From Jiangella endophytica (GTDB lineage: Bacteria > Actinomycetota > Actinomycetes > Jiangellales > Jiangellaceae): a DNA stretch of 64,000 bases. The position numbers and the translations under genes were made by a program. The stretch lies in NCBI RefSeq assembly GCF_003427025.1, contig NZ_QVAI01000020.1, positions 1 through 64,000 of the forward strand. The letters are read 5' to 3'. Positions 22,662 through 31,685 of this stretch are shown here, piece by piece; positions within the stretch are counted from its first letter, which is position 1, and each line of letters begins with the position of its first letter. The notes beneath the pieces were generated by a model, which was not told the DNA's origin, ran no database searches, and saw only the letters and a program-made list of their open reading frames with translations.

Positions 22662-22919
22662 TCGTGGGCACCTGTCATTGCCGAAGGAGGTCACCCGAAA
22701 AGTCTCGGGATGAATTCATGAATGGGCACACAAATTGTCCGGTCCGGGGTTTCCAATGACCCTCGGATGATGCTGTCGTTGCCATTTCTGAAATCGCTCC
22801 GAGAAATTCCGTAAAAGGCCGGCGTAGCAGTTGCAAAATGCGCGACGACCGGTAGAATTTCCAGTGTCGTGCCGCACCTGAAGCGGTGGGGCAGAGTCAT
22901 TCACGAGGGAGTAAGTAAC
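22662..22919 (+). promoter_or_regulatory. AT-richer gap with WXG100 promoter
   Basis: This 258-bp gap is clearly richer in A and T than its surroundings. It holds a good sigma70-type promoter: TTGCAA (22831-22836), a 16-base spacer, then TAGAAT (22853-22858), so the WXG100 mRNA would start near 22865 with a ~55-base leader. A small hairpin CCCGA/TCGGG (22694-22709) after the LysM-BTAD gene could end that transcript. A 10-bp palindrome ATGAATTCAT lies at 22710-22719. I see no gene. Confidence 0.6.
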
Positions 22920-23189
22920 ATGGCTGTAGGTGCAGATCTTCCCACCCTTCGGGAACTCCACGGAACCTTCACCCGGAACTCCGAGTCCGCTGACACCATC
23001 AAGAAGGAGGTCGACACGGGCGTGTCGAACGCCGTGTGGACCGGGCGTTACGCGGATGACTTCCGGAATGCGTGGGAGGAGTACCGCACGAATCTCGACA
23101 CGCTGCGCGACGCCCTGACCGGTGCCGCCGACGACGTGCGTACCAACCACAACAACATCGCCGCCGCCACCGGCGAAGACCCGATGTGA
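22920..23189 (+). CDS. WXG100 family type VII secretion substrate
   Basis: An 89-aa helical-hairpin protein of the ESAT-6/WXG100 type. The W-x-G turn is NAVWTGRYAD (~40), with helices on either side and a short polar tail. Such proteins leave the cell as dimers through type VII secretion, driven by an EccC/EssC ATPase. The ATPase gene starts 180 bases downstream on the same strand. ATG at 22920 has a GAGGGAG site, and a strong promoter lies upstream. Only one WXG100 gene is seen here, so it may act as a homodimer. Confidence 0.9.
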   Translation: MAVGADLPTLRELHGTFTRNSESADTIKKEVDTGVSNAVWTGRYADDFRNAWEEYRTNLDTLRDALTGAADDVRTNHNNIAAATGEDPM

Positions 23190-23265
23190 CACAGCTTCAC
23201 TAGCTGTCGTCGTCGCCGGAACGAGCGTTCCAGTCGGACAAGTCTGACGCTGGGTTCGGCGCATC

Positions 23266-23309
23266 CCGCGAGTGGCCCACATTCTTTCGAGGATGTGGGC
23301 CACTCGCGG
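23266..23309 (+). terminator. Perfect 17-bp hairpin between WXG100 gene and eccC-like gene
   Basis: CCGCGAGTGGCCCACAT (23266-23282) pairs exactly with 23293-23309 around a 10-base loop. There is no T-tract. It could stop most transcripts after the abundant WXG100 message, letting only some reach the ATPase gene, or it could be an operator. A TAAGCT box (23315-23320) just after it may start a separate transcript. Confidence 0.5.
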
Positions 23310-23368
23310 AACGGTAAGCTACATCGTGAACGGGCCATGAGGCCGAGGGCGGAAACTGGGACGGGTAC

Positions 23369-26300
23369 GTGCGGCTGTTGCTGAGTGCCACCGCGGCGGT
23401 CGACGGCGACGTCGTCGACCTCGCGATCGACTGCGAGGACGACGCCACCATCGCCGACATCGCCCGGCAGCTCGCTGCCCGCGTGCGCCCGGCGCCCGAA
23501 CCGCACATCGTCCACACCGCCGGCCGCCACCTCGGCGTCGTCGGCGAGAGCGTCCTCGACGAGGCGTTCACCGACTCCGATCTTCCTCCGGTCCTCTATC
23601 TCGGCGGCGTTCCACTGCACCCGGGCGAGAAGGTGGCCGAGTCCGCCCTGCACAACGGCGCCCTCGTGGGCGTCGGCGCCCCGCTGCCGGACGTCTTCGG
23701 CGAGCGCACCGGCGTCGTCCAGGTGCGTACCGTGTCCGGGCCGGGCTCGGGCCGGGTCGACTACCTGTCGCCGGGCAGCCACGAGATCGGCAGCCGGGCC
23801 GGCTCCGGCGTCCACCTGGACGGCGAGGACACCCCGCCGGTGGCCGCCCGCCTCGACGTCACCGTCGACGGCGTCGTCACGTTGACGCCCGACCCGTCGC
23901 TGATCGGCGTCCTGGTTCCGCCGCCGCCGCGCGACCGCCTGCTCGAAGGCCCCATCGTGGTGCCGAAGGAGGAGGACGAGGAAGCCCCGCGCAAGAAGCG
24001 CAAGCGCAAGCGCCGCCGGTTCAAGAAGCGCATGGAGGACCTCGCCCGGCTCAAGCACCCCAACCTCACCGTCGACCCCGAGGCCGACCGCCCGTACCTG
24101 CACCTCGACCGCGTGGCCGTCGACGAACCGGTCGCCTGGCTCCCGGGCGGCGCGCTGGTGGTCGGCGACGTCATGCTGGAACTGGCGCTGCCGGTCGAGC
24201 CCGACGCCTCGCTGTCGCGGAGCCCCGGTGGCGTCACGCTCGACTACAACCGGCCGCCGCGGCTGCTGCCGCCGCCCCGGCAGACCGAGTTCCGGCTGCC
24301 GTCCGAGCCGCGCAAGCCCGACAAGGAGCCGATGCCCTGGGCGCTCGCGCTCTCGCCGATGGTCATGGGCGCCGGCATGTACTACTTCACCCGGTCGCCG
24401 TTCAGCCTGATGATCATGATCATCACGCCGGTCATGATGATCGCCCGCTACCGCGGCACCCGTGCGCAGCAGCAGAACCGCTACCACGACGACATGAAGA
24501 CCTACGTCGAGCGCATGCGGCGCATCGAGCAGCAGGCCTACGAGGGCCTCGTCGAGGAGCGCTCCGCCCGCCGCCGCGACCTGCCCGACCCGTCGGCGCT
24601 GCTGCTGTTCGCCACCGGTCCGCGGGCCCGGCTCTGGGAGCGCCGGCGCACCGACCCCGACTTCCTGCACGTCCGGGTGGGCACCGCCGACGTGCCCAGC
24701 GAGGTGTCGCTGACCGACCCCAGACGCGAGGAGCACGAGCGCGCGTTGCTGTGGACCGCGCCGGACGTGCCGGTCGGCGTGCCGCTGGAACAGACCGGCG
24801 TCACCGGCGTGGCCGGCCACGACGACGTCCGCCGGCAGGTGGCCGGCTGGATGATCGCGCAGGTCGCCACCCTGCACAGCCCCGCCGACATCGACGTCGT
24901 CGTCCTCTCCGACGCCGAGGGCGAGTCGGCCTGGAACTGGATGCGGTGGCTGCCACACGTGCGCCGCGGCGACGACTCCGACGTCCTGGCCGGCATCGGC
25001 TCCGACGAGGAGACCACGAACCGCCGGGTCGCCGAGCTGATGTCGATCATGGAGCAGCGCAAGGCCGTGCTGAACGACCGCAACACCATCTCGTCCTCGC
25101 GCGGCATCAGCTTCCCGCCGCTGCTCGTGGTGCTCGACGGCGCCCGTCGCATCCGGCTGCTGCCCGGCCTCATCACGCTGCTGCGCGACGGCCCCAAGCT
25201 GGGCATGCTGTTCCTCTGCATCGACGCCGACGAGCGGCTGCTGCCCGAGGAGTGCCGCGCCGTGGTGGCCATCAAGGACGGCGTCGCGACCGTGCGCCGC
25301 ACCGGGAACCCGACGGTCGAGGGCATCCGGCTCGACGTCGTGTCGCCGCGATGGTGCGAGCGGCTCGGCCGCGCCCTGGCCCCGGTCAAGGACGTCAGCT
25401 CCGAGGACCTGTCCTCGGCGCTGCCGCTGGCGAGCCGGCTGCTCGACGTCCTCAAGCTCGACCCGCCCACGCCCGACGCCATCGTGGGCTGGTGGGCCAC
25501 CGTCGGGCGCACCACGAAGGCGATCATCGGCGAGGGCATGGACGGCGCGTTCGCCGTCGACGTCAAAGCCGACGGCCCGCACGGCCTGGTGGCGGGCACC
25601 ACCGGTTCGGGCAAGTCCGAGCTGCTGCAGACGCTGATCGCGTCGCTGGCGGTCGCCAACCGGCCGGACGAGATGACGTTCGTGCTGGTCGACTACAAGG
25701 GCGGCGCGGCGTTCAAGGACTGCAACAACCTCGCCCACACCGTCGGCATGGTCACCGACCTCGACGGTCACCTCACCACCCGGGCCCTCGACAGCCTCGC
25801 CGCCGAGCTGCACCGCCGCGAGCGGCAGCTGGCCCGCGCCGGGAAGAAGGACATCGAGGACTACCTCGCCGCCAAGGGGCCCGACGACGAGCCGATGCCG
25901 CGGCTGATGATCATCATCGACGAGTTCGCCGCGCTGGTCACCGAGCTGCCCGAGTTCGTCAAGGGCCTCGTCGACATCGCCCGCCGCGGTCGTTCGCTCG
26001 GCGTCCACCTGCTGCTGGCCACCCAGCGGCCGGCCGGTGTCGTCAGCGCCGAGATCAAGTCGAACACCAACCTGCGCATCGCGCTGCGGGTCACCGACGC
26101 CGGCGACAGCCAGGACGTCATCGAGGCCCGCGACGCCGCCGAGATCTCCAAGTCGACGCCGGGCCGCGCCTACGCCCGCCTCGGCGCGTCGTCGCTGGTG
26201 CCGTTCCAGTCCTCCCGGGTCGGTGGCCGGCCGCACACGCCGGGCGCGGCGGTGGCCGTCGACCTGCGCGCGCTCCAGTGGGACACTCTCGGCCGGCCGC

Positions 26301-28051
26301 CGCAACGGCAGGACAACGGCGGCGAGAAGGACGAGGACGTCTCCATCCCGACCGACCTCGAGAGCCTGGTCACCGCCATCAACGAGGCGTCGCAGCGCAC
26401 CGGCATCTCCGCGCCGCCGCCGCCGTGGCTGCCGCCGCTCGACGACGTCGTCACGCTCGACCAGGTCCTCGCCGACCCCAGAGCCGTCATCGAGAGCGGG
26501 CGCGACATCCGCATCCCGTTCGGCGCCGTCGACCTCCCGCACCAGCAGAGCCGCTCGGTGGCCGTCTACGACCTCTCCGGCGGCGGGCACCTGGGCATCT
26601 ACGGCGCGCCGCGCAGCGGCCGGTCCACCGCGCTGCGGGCGGTCGCCGGGCTCGTCGGCCGCACCCTCTCGCCGCGCGACGTCCACCTCTACGGCATCGA
26701 CTGTGGCAACAACGCGCTGTTGCCCATGGTCGGGCTGCCGCACACCGGCGCCGTCGTCAGCCGCGACCAGCCCGAGCGGCTGTCCGCGCTGTCCGCCCGC
26801 ATCCGGGCCGAGATCGGCCGCCGGCAGCAACTCCTCGCCGAGCAGGGCTTCTCCGACCTGAGCGAGCAGCGGGCCGCGGCCGAGCCCGACGCCCGGCTGC
26901 CCTACATCCTGGTGCTGTTCGACCGCTGGGAGGGCTTCGTCCAGTCGTTCGAGAACTTCGACAGCGGCCGGCTCATCGACCAGTGGCTGCAGATCCTGCA
27001 GGAGGGCTCCGGGGTCGGCGTCAAGGTCGTCATGGCGGCCGACCGGACGGCGCTCGTCGGCCGGGTGTCGGCGCTGGTCGAGGACAAGCTGATGCTGCGC
27101 ATGACCGACAACGGCGACTTCAACAGCATCGGGCTGCACCCGAAGAAGGTGCCCGAGCACATGGCGGCCGGGCGCGGGTTCCGCGCCGAGGGCCTGCGCG
27201 AGACCCAGATCGCGCTGCTCACCGACGACGTCGAGGGCACCGCTCAGGTCGCGGCGCTGCAGCAGATCGCCCGCGAGGCCAAAGAGCGCCACGCCGGCGT
27301 CGGGCGCCGCATGCTGCCGTTCCGCGTCGACCAGCTGCCCTCGCGCATCGGCTACGCCGACGCCATGGAACTGGTCGATCGGCCGCTCGCGCCGACGGAG
27401 ATCCCGGTCGCGGTCGGCGGCGACACCCTCACGCTGCGGGCGCTCGACGCCATCGACCACGGTCCCGGCATCCTCGTGCTCGGGCCGCGCCGGTCCGGTC
27501 GCAGCACCACGCTGCTGACGATGACCCGGTCGATGCTCGACCGCGACTGGAAGCTGCTGATCATCACGCCGCGGCGCAGCCCGCTGCGCGAGCTCGCCGG
27601 CCAGCCCGGCGTCGAGGCCGTCACCGGGCTCGAGATCGACAAGGACGAGGGCACCAAGCTCTGGGAGTCGATGGTCCCGGAGAAGGGCGGCCGGCCCACC
27701 GCCGTCGTCGTCGACGACCTCGAGCTGATGGGCGTCGACGGCTGGATGGTCGACCTGCTGACCAAGCACCTGCCGAAGCTGCGCGACACCGGCAGCGTCA
27801 TCATCGCGGCCGGCACCACCGACGACCTCGGCAGCAGCTACCGCGGCCCGGCATCGGTGCTGAAGAAGTCCCGCTCCGGCCTGCTGCTGTCGCCGGCCGC
27901 CACCGCCGACGGCGAGCACTTCGGCATCAAGCTGCCCCGCTCGCTCACCGGCGGCATGCCGCCCGGCCGCGGCCTGTTCTCCGCCGCGGGCCAGTGGCAG
28001 CTGGTGCAGGTCCCCGAGACGACGCTCGCCGACCGGCCCGGCCGCGGCTGA
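23369..28051 (+). CDS. EssC/EccC-type FtsK/SpoIIIE ATPase, type VII secretion
   Basis: A 1560-aa membrane ATPase, the motor of type VII secretion. The N-terminal ~190 residues contain an FHA-like region (SPGSHEIGSRAGSGVHLDG), as in EssC rather than mycobacterial EccC. A very basic stretch (RKKRKRKRRRFKKR, ~210) follows, then two membrane segments (~325-360) and three P-loop domains. Their Walker A motifs are AGTTGSGKSELLQ (~742), GAPRSGRSTALR (~1078) and GPRRSGRSTTLL (~1372). Domain 1 has the full Walker B (LMIIIDEFAAL). Domains 2 and 3 carry arginine in place of the P-loop lysine and look degenerate, as expected for substrate-binding modules. No EccB, EccD, EccE or mycosin genes are near. 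The GTG start has only a weak ribosome site. Confidence 0.88.
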   Translation: MRLLLSATAAVDGDVVDLAIDCEDDATIADIARQLAARVRPAPEPHIVHTAGRHLGVVGESVLDEAFTDSDLPPVLYLGGVPLHPGEKVAESALHNGALVGVGAPLPDVFGERTGVVQVRTVSGPGSGRVDYLSPGSHEIGSRAGSGVHLDGEDTPPVAARLDVTVDGVVTLTPDPSLIGVLVPPPPRDRLLEGPIVVPKEEDEEAPRKKRKRKRRRFKKRMEDLARLKHPNLTVDPEADRPYLHLDRVAVDEPVAWLPGGALVVGDVMLELALPVEPDASLSRSPGGVTLDYNRPPRLLPPPRQTEFRLPSEPRKPDKEPMPWALALSPMVMGAGMYYFTRSPFSLMIMIITPVMMIARYRGTRAQQQNRYHDDMKTYVERMRRIEQQAYEGLVEERSARRRDLPDPSALLLFATGPRARLWERRRTDPDFLHVRVGTADVPSEVSLTDPRREEHERALLWTAPDVPVGVPLEQTGVTGVAGHDDVRRQVAGWMIAQVATLHSPADIDVVVLSDAEGESAWNWMRWLPHVRRGDDSDVLAGIGSDEETTNRRVAELMSIMEQRKAVLNDRNTISSSRGISFPPLLVVLDGARRIRLLPGLITLLRDGPKLGMLFLCIDADERLLPEECRAVVAIKDGVATVRRTGNPTVEGIRLDVVSPRWCERLGRALAPVKDVSSEDLSSALPLASRLLDVLKLDPPTPDAIVGWWATVGRTTKAIIGEGMDGAFAVDVKADGPHGLVAGTTGSGKSELLQTLIASLAVANRPDEMTFVLVDYKGGAAFKDCNNLAHTVGMVTDLDGHLTTRALDSLAAELHRRERQLARAGKKDIEDYLAAKGPDDEPMPRLMIIIDEFAALVTELPEFVKGLVDIARRGRSLGVHLLLATQRPAGVVSAEIKSNTNLRIALRVTDAGDSQDVIEARDAAEISKSTPGRAYARLGASSLVPFQSSRVGGRPHTPGAAVAVDLRALQWDTLGRPPQRQDNGGEKDEDVSIPTDLESLVTAINEASQRTGISAPPPPWLPPLDDVVTLDQVLADPRAVIESGRDIRIPFGAVDLPHQQSRSVAVYDLSGGGHLGIYGAPRSGRSTALRAVAGLVGRTLSPRDVHLYGIDCGNNALLPMVGLPHTGAVVSRDQPERLSALSARIRAEIGRRQQLLAEQGFSDLSEQRAAAEPDARLPYILVLFDRWEGFVQSFENFDSGRLIDQWLQILQEGSGVGVKVVMAADRTALVGRVSALVEDKLMLRMTDNGDFNSIGLHPKKVPEHMAAGRGFRAEGLRETQIALLTDDVEGTAQVAALQQIAREAKERHAGVGRRMLPFRVDQLPSRIGYADAMELVDRPLAPTEIPVAVGGDTLTLRALDAIDHGPGILVLGPRRSGRSTTLLTMTRSMLDRDWKLLIITPRRSPLRELAGQPGVEAVTGLEIDKDEGTKLWESMVPEKGGRPTAVVVDDLELMGVDGWMVDLLTKHLPKLRDTGSVIIAAGTTDDLGSSYRGPASVLKKSRSGLLLSPAATADGEHFGIKLPRSLTGGMPPGRGLFSAAGQWQLVQVPETTLADRPGRG

Positions 28052-28062
28052 GCGCCGCGGCC
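28040..28062. terminator. Bidirectional terminator hairpin around the eccC-like stop codon
   Basis: GGCCGCGGC (28040-28048) pairs with GCCGCGGCC (28054-28062); the loop holds the TGA stop. It lies between two converging genes that end only 34 bases apart. GCCGGTACCGGC (28072-28083) forms a second small dyad. Confidence 0.55.
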
Positions 28063-28085
28063 GGCCGTCGTGCCGGTACCGGCCG

Positions 28086-29168
28086 TCAGGCCGGGCGGAG
28101 CTGCTCCGCGGCGGCCGCGACGGCGGGGTCGTCGCTCTCGCGCAGCGCCGCCCACTGCTCCTCGTAGCCGGCCGGCGGTGCCAGCTCGCCGGTGCCACGG
28201 GCGGCCGTGGCCACCGTGGCGGCGGTGAGCTCGGTCAGTTCGTCGTCGCCGGCCTGGACGACGGCGCGCACCAGCGTTTCGGGGTCGGCGGTGTGCGCGA
28301 CCTCGCGGGCGTAGTAGGGGTCGTGGCGGTTGGCGCGGAGCTCGGTGACCAGCGTGCGCGTGGTCTCGTCGCCGTGCGGGGTGGCGAAGTGCCGCGCGGT
28401 GGTGCGGCCCGCGTCGTACGACTCGTGCGCCGGCTTGGTGCTGATCTGCGACTCGTCGCCGACGTATGGGCGCGGCGTCGGGTGGTGCTCGTCCGGCTGC
28501 GTGCCGATGCCGCCCCCGCCGAGCAGGTCCTGCGCCATGGCCAGGCGCCGCCGCAGGCCGGGCAGCTCCTCCTCGATCCAGGCGTGCACCTGGTCGAAGC
28601 GCGCGGTGCCGGAGGTCTCGAGATGCACGCCGGACAGGATCGTGCGCATCTCGTCCTGCAGAGACAGGATCTGCTCGCCGGACCGCTCCATGGCGGCCAC
28701 CAGCCGGGTCATGGCCTCGACGTCGATGGAGACCGTGGTGCTCGGTGGCTGCGGCTCGACCGGGTCCTCGAGCTCGGGCAGGTCGGCGTCCGGGTCGCCG
28801 GGCTTGGTGGGGTGCTCGGTGTCGCCGAAGACGTCGGCGACGGGGGTGTCCTCGTCGCCGTCGTCGTCGCTGTCGGCGTAGAGCGGGTCCTGGGGCGCCT
28901 CGTCGTCGGGTTCGGCGGGCGGGTCCTCGGCGGTGTCGTCGCCACCGCCACCGCCACCACCGTCGTACCCGCCGCCGCCACCACCGTCGTACCCGCCGCC
29001 ACCGCCGCCGTCGTACCCGCCGCCGCCACCGTCGTCGGCGTAGGCCGAGTAGTCGATGGCGGTGTGGTCGACGTACTCCTTCTCGACCGATCCGCCGGCC
29101 AGCTTGTCGGTGGAGGCGCCACCGAGCTTGCCGGGGTCGGGGGCGAGGCTGTCGCTGGCCTTCGTCAC
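28086..29168 (-). CDS. Gly-Tyr-Asp repeat protein next to type VII genes
   Basis: A 360-aa protein I do not recognise. Residues 1-40 are polar. Residues ~42-78 are a glycine-rich block with four GYDGGGGG-type units. An acidic Pro/Asp/Glu stretch (~80-145) follows, then a helical part (~147-215; VSIDVEAMTRLVAAMERSGEQILS) that could pair like a WXG-type helix bundle, and a helical C-terminus. There is no signal peptide or membrane segment. GTG at 29168 overlaps the stop of the upstream gene (GTGA). Lying in a pair that converges on the eccC-like gene, it may be a type VII substrate or partner; this is inference. Confidence 0.6.
   Translation of the reverse strand: MTKASDSLAPDPGKLGGASTDKLAGGSVEKEYVDHTAIDYSAYADDGGGGGYDGGGGGGYDGGGGGGYDGGGGGGGDDTAEDPPAEPDDEAPQDPLYADSDDDGDEDTPVADVFGDTEHPTKPGDPDADLPELEDPVEPQPPSTTVSIDVEAMTRLVAAMERSGEQILSLQDEMRTILSGVHLETSGTARFDQVHAWIEEELPGLRRRLAMAQDLLGGGGIGTQPDEHHPTPRPYVGDESQISTKPAHESYDAGRTTARHFATPHGDETTRTLVTELRANRHDPYYAREVAHTADPETLVRAVVQAGDDELTELTAATVATAARGTGELAPPAGYEEQWAALRESDDPAVAAAAEQLRPA
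28939..29037 (-). repeat. 24-bp tandem repeats encoding GYDGGGGG units
   Basis: The + strand block TCGTACCC recurs at 28963, 28987 and 29011, exactly 24 bases (8 codons) apart, with GCC/ACC-rich filler. The repeat lies inside the coding sequence and keeps frame, so copy number can change without breaking the protein. Confidence 0.85.
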
Positions 29169-29563
29169 CGCGGCCGCACCTCCAGCAGCTCGTCGTCGCC
29201 GCAGGCGTCGAGCGCGGCCTGGATGACCTCGACACAGGACTCGGCGACCGAACCGGCCAGCCGGGCGTGCGTGGCGAGGCCACCGGAGAACTGGTCGGCC
29301 AGACTGCTCACCCAGGCGCCGTCCTCCATGGCCCGCTGCGCCGCCGAGAACAGCGACTCGCAGTCGTCGGCGACCAGCTGGGCGCGCTGCAGCGCCATCT
29401 CGAGCTCCTCGCGGCTGCTGGTGCCGGGGTCGTGCGGCGGGCAGGTCGGCGGCCGGGCGATGATGTCGGGCGCGTTCTCGACGCCGGGCTGGGTCTCCAG
29501 CGGCCGGGTCTCGAACGACGGTGTCTGGAAGCCGTCCGGGACGACATGGGCGGAGTCGGTCAT
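29165..29563 (-). CDS. Small helical WXG-like protein
   Basis: A 132-aa protein with a Pro-rich, polar first third and a helical remainder (~50-125). A central DGAWVSSLADQFSGGL stretch resembles the W-x-x turn and following helix of WXG100-superfamily or EspC-like proteins, although the exact W-x-G is missing. It is translated just before, and overlaps, the Gly-Tyr-Asp repeat gene. GCAGG lies just upstream of the ATG. Position beside a type VII ATPase suggests a secreted partner or chaperone; there is no direct proof. Confidence 0.6.
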   Translation of the reverse strand: MTDSAHVVPDGFQTPSFETRPLETQPGVENAPDIIARPPTCPPHDPGTSSREELEMALQRAQLVADDCESLFSAAQRAMEDGAWVSSLADQFSGGLATHARLAGSVAESCVEVIQAALDACGDDELLEVRPR

Positions 29564-29649
29564 ACCTGCTGCCTTTCATAGCCGATATGGCTGTATCGCA
29601 GACGCATGGATGTCCGGTCGTGCCCGAGACCCGATCCCTTCGTGGTGGT

Positions 29650-29655
29650 TACCAT
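29650..29655 (+). promoter_or_regulatory. Possible -10 box for radical SAM gene
   Basis: TACCAT lies 41 bases before the ATG at 29697, in the 133-bp gap between divergent genes. The -35 element is not clear. Confidence 0.3.
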
Positions 29656-29696
29656 ACCCGTGACCGCCTGAGAGACCACTCGTGAGTAGGACGTCC

Positions 29697-31619
29697 ATGC
29701 CCGTCGAGTCCCTGTTCGACCAGCTCGAGCCGTTGCTGGCGAGGGTGTCCAAGCCCATTCAGTACGTCGGGGGCGAGCTCGGCGCGACGGTGAAGCACTG
29801 GGACGACGCGCAGGTGCGGTGGGCGCTGATGTACCCCGACGCCTACGAGGTCGGCCTGCCCAACCAGGGCGTCCAGATCCTCTACGAACTGCTCAACGAG
29901 CAGGACGGCGTGCTGGCCGAGCGCACGTATGCGGTCTGGCCCGACCTCGAGAAGCTCATGCGCGAACACGGCATCGGCCAGTTCACCGTCGACGCCCACC
30001 GCCCGGTCGGCGCGTTCGACCTGCTCGGCATCTCGTTCGCCACCGAGCTCGGCTACACCAACCTGCTGACGGCGCTCGACCTCGCCGGCATCCCGCTGCT
30101 GGCCGCCGACCGCGGCGACGACCACCCCGTCGTCCTCGCCGGCGGGCACGCGGCGTTCAACCCGGAGCCGGTCGCCGACTTCCTCGACGCCGCCGTGCTG
30201 GGCGACGGCGAGGAGATCGTGCTGGCCGTCACCGAGGTGGTGCGCGAGTGGAAGGCCGAGGGACGGCCCGGCGGCCGCGACGAGCTGTTGCTGCGGCTGG
30301 CCGCCGGCGGCGGGGTGTACGTGCCCAAGTTCTACGACGTCAGCTACCGGCCCGACGGCGCGATCGCCGCGGTCGTGCCCAACCGCCCGGGCGTGCCGGC
30401 CACCGTCCGCAAGCACACCGTCATGGACCTCGACCAGTGGCCCTACCCGCGCAAGCCGCTGGTGCCGCTGGCCGAGACCGTCCACGAGCGGTACAGCGTC
30501 GAGATCTTCCGCGGCTGCACCCGGGGCTGCCGGTTCTGCCAGGCCGGCATGATCACCCGGCCGGTGCGCGAGCGCTCCATCGAGACCGTCGGCGCGATGG
30601 TCGCCGAGGGCGTGAAGAACTCCGGCTTCACCGAGGTGGGCCTGCTGTCGCTTTCGAGCGCTGATCATTCAGAGATCGGCGAGATCGCGAAGGGCCTGGC
30701 CGACCGGTACGACGGCACCAACACGTCGCTGTCGCTGCCGTCCACGCGGGTCGACGCGTTCAACGTCACGCTGGCCGACGAGCTGTCGCGCAACGGCCGC
30801 CGGTCCGGGCTGACGTTCGCGCCCGAGGGCGGCACCGAGCGCATGCGCCGCGTCATCAACAAGATGGTCAGCGAGGACGACCTCATCCGCACGGTCAGCA
30901 CGGCCTACGGCAGCGGCTGGCGGCAGGTGAAGCTGTACTTCATGTGCGGCCTGCCGACCGAGACCGACGACGACGTGCTGGCCATCGCCGATCTCGCCAA
31001 GCGCGTCATCGAGGCCGGCCGCAAGGCGTCGGGGCGCGGCGACATCCGCTGCACGGTGTCCATCGGCGGGTTCGTGCCCAAGCCGCACACGCCGTTCCAG
31101 TGGGCCGGCCAGGCCGACCACGAGGTCGTCGACGCCCGGCTGCGCAAGCTGCGCGAGAAGGTGAAGTCCGACCGCTCCTACGGCAAGTCCATCGGGCTGC
31201 GGTACCACGAGGGCAAGCCGAGCATGGTCGAGGGCCTGCTGTCGCGCGGCGACCGCCGCGTCGGCCGGGTCATCAAGGCCGTGTGGGACGCAGGCGGCCG
31301 GTTCGACGGCTGGGGCGAGCACTTCTCCTACGACCGCTGGGTCACGGGCGCCGAGACGGCGCTGGCCGGCGAGCCGGTCGGCCTCGCCTGGTACACGACC
31401 CGCGAACGCGACCGCGACGAGGTGCTGCCCTGGGACCACCTCGACAGCGGCCTCGACCGCGACTGGCTGTGGGACGACTGGCAGGACGCCGTCGACGAGG
31501 TCGAGCTGGACGACTGCCGGTGGACACCGTGTTTCGACTGCGGCGTCTGCCCGTCGATGGGCACCGAGATCCAGACCGGCCCGACCGGCCGCGCGCTGCT
31601 CCCGCTGACCGTCGTCTGA
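29697..31619 (+). CDS. B12-binding-domain radical SAM protein (TIGR03960 type)
   Basis: A 640-aa protein with an N-terminal cobalamin-binding-like Rossmann domain (~45-200) and a radical SAM barrel whose iron-sulfur cluster cysteines are in FRGCTRGCRFCQAG (C-x3-C-x2-C, ~272). A cysteine-rich C-terminal end (DDCRWTPCFDCGVC) could hold another cluster. The family is widespread in bacteria beside a DUF2344 gene and rne; some organisms fuse the two. The reaction is unknown, though an RNA-linked role is often supposed. I chose ATG at 29697 (AGGA five bases upstream) over GTG at 29682. Confidence 0.88.
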   Translation: MPVESLFDQLEPLLARVSKPIQYVGGELGATVKHWDDAQVRWALMYPDAYEVGLPNQGVQILYELLNEQDGVLAERTYAVWPDLEKLMREHGIGQFTVDAHRPVGAFDLLGISFATELGYTNLLTALDLAGIPLLAADRGDDHPVVLAGGHAAFNPEPVADFLDAAVLGDGEEIVLAVTEVVREWKAEGRPGGRDELLLRLAAGGGVYVPKFYDVSYRPDGAIAAVVPNRPGVPATVRKHTVMDLDQWPYPRKPLVPLAETVHERYSVEIFRGCTRGCRFCQAGMITRPVRERSIETVGAMVAEGVKNSGFTEVGLLSLSSADHSEIGEIAKGLADRYDGTNTSLSLPSTRVDAFNVTLADELSRNGRRSGLTFAPEGGTERMRRVINKMVSEDDLIRTVSTAYGSGWRQVKLYFMCGLPTETDDDVLAIADLAKRVIEAGRKASGRGDIRCTVSIGGFVPKPHTPFQWAGQADHEVVDARLRKLREKVKSDRSYGKSIGLRYHEGKPSMVEGLLSRGDRRVGRVIKAVWDAGGRFDGWGEHFSYDRWVTGAETALAGEPVGLAWYTTRERDRDEVLPWDHLDSGLDRDWLWDDWQDAVDEVELDDCRWTPCFDCGVCPSMGTEIQTGPTGRALLPLTVV

Positions 31620-31672
31620 CCCGGTCATTCCGGACCTGTGGGATCGCGGGTGATCATGGGGAGGCGGGCTCG

Positions 31673-31678
31673 TACGCT
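31673..31678 (+). promoter_or_regulatory. -10 box for leaderless phzF-like transcript
   Basis: TACGCT ends seven bases before GTG 31686, so the message probably begins at the start codon. Confidence 0.4.
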
Positions 31679-31685
31679 GGACACC

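Noticed and set aside
22683-22760. A strong ribosome-binding-like AAGGAGGTCA followed by short ATG frames
   Set aside because: The nearest ATG is 17 bases away and the frames have only 3 and 13 codons, with no sign of selection visible.
23048-28198. A 1716-codon open frame on the minus strand
   Set aside because: It mirrors the EssC/EccC-like gene. In such GC-rich DNA stops are rare in the opposite frames; the product is low-complexity Arg/Gly/Asp with no domain.
28939-29037. Tandem repeats that could be taken for a CRISPR array
   Set aside because: The units are 24 bases without unique spacers, inside a coding frame, and no cas genes are present.
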